Below, piece after piece: positions 63,487-63,511 of a stretch of DNA of 63,511 nucleotides. The translations under genes and the position numbers were made by a program. The DNA is from CAZQYC01 sp964597495 (GTDB lineage Bacteria; Pseudomonadota; Gammaproteobacteria; Steroidobacterales; Steroidobacteraceae): the NCBI GenBank assembly GCA_964597495.1, contig CAZQYC010000010.1, forward strand, positions 1 through 63,511. The letters are read 5' to 3'. The notes under the pieces are model-generated. The model did no database searches and was not told the origin of the DNA. It was given only the letters and a program-made list of their open reading frames with translations. Position 1 is the stretch's first letter. Every line of letters begins with the position of its first letter.

Positions 63487-63511
63487 CTTAGAATCTCGTT
63501 ACTCGACTAGC

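Overview
The window reads as chromosomal DNA of a free-living, respiratory Gram-negative proteobacterium, gamma- or betaproteobacterial; I cannot place it more finely. The pointers are a Pil-Chp chemosensory cluster for type IV pili (pilJ, chpA, chpC), rsmC/rsuA/rsmE, an AmpD-type amidase, a cobalamin riboswitch in front of a btuB-like TonB-dependent receptor, and c-type cytochromes. Most of the window is GC-rich. The first ~6.4 kb is visibly more AT-rich and has the content of an integrated island.

Layout. (1) 1-6430: right-hand part of a genomic island that ends at the 3' end of a tRNA-Met gene (6431-6507) and carries a P4-type tyrosine integrase. Its cargo is a plus-strand regulatory module (ECF-like sigma factor, CsrA paralogue, AlpA-type regulator) facing a two-gene minus-strand operon. 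That operon encodes a catalytically dead long prokaryotic Argonaute (pAgo, 797 aa) and, one base downstream, a 397-aa protein ending in a PD-(D/E)XK nuclease domain. This is very probably an anti-plasmid/anti-phage defence system of the long-B pAgo plus effector type. The left end of the island lies outside the window. (2) 6600-13840: cardiolipin synthase, PcaF-like thiolase, a secreted alpha/beta hydrolase with a chain of five abutting hairpins in its 5' region, a CNT nucleoside transporter, and an overlapping rsmC-rsuA-GIY-YIG operon. (3) 13845-17443: cytochrome c', cytochrome b561, a di-haem peroxidase-like protein and an OmpA-like secreted protein, all on the minus strand. (4) 17603-31590: one ~14-kb minus-strand operon of eight genes (vWA membrane protein, caspase-like protein, TPR/metallopeptidase, MoxR ATPase, DUF58, BatA-like, DUF4175-like coiled coil, DUF4159). 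(5) 31808-38871: aromatic aminotransferase, hybrid-free histidine kinase, then a LiaI/LiaF-like, LytS, LytTR and PspC envelope-stress set. (6) 39197-47875: acetoacetyl-CoA synthetase, a redoxin/cytochrome c/copper monooxygenase-like fusion interrupted by an assembly gap, a trypsin-like protease, an exported methyltransferase-like protein, an orphan secretin N-domain protein and an HisN-type phosphatase. (7) 47970-54416: cobalamin riboswitch, btuB, PduO-type adenosyltransferase, a NarL-type two-component pair, ampD, rsmE. (8) 54498-63486: chpC, chpA, pilJ.

Intergenic DNA is unusually rich in small repeats: C/G-rich nested palindromes (CCCTCTCCC...GGGAGAGGG), CTAG-rich elements ending in CTAGCCAGAAA, and 51-bp tandem repeats. 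Several have run into the ends of genes and now appear to encode the N-terminal region of secreted proteins or the C-terminus of the GIY-YIG protein.

The 100-N gap at 42253-42352 is flanked by the same 55-bp sequence on both sides. Collapsing the duplicate and the Ns restores one uninterrupted reading frame, so the gene there is intact.
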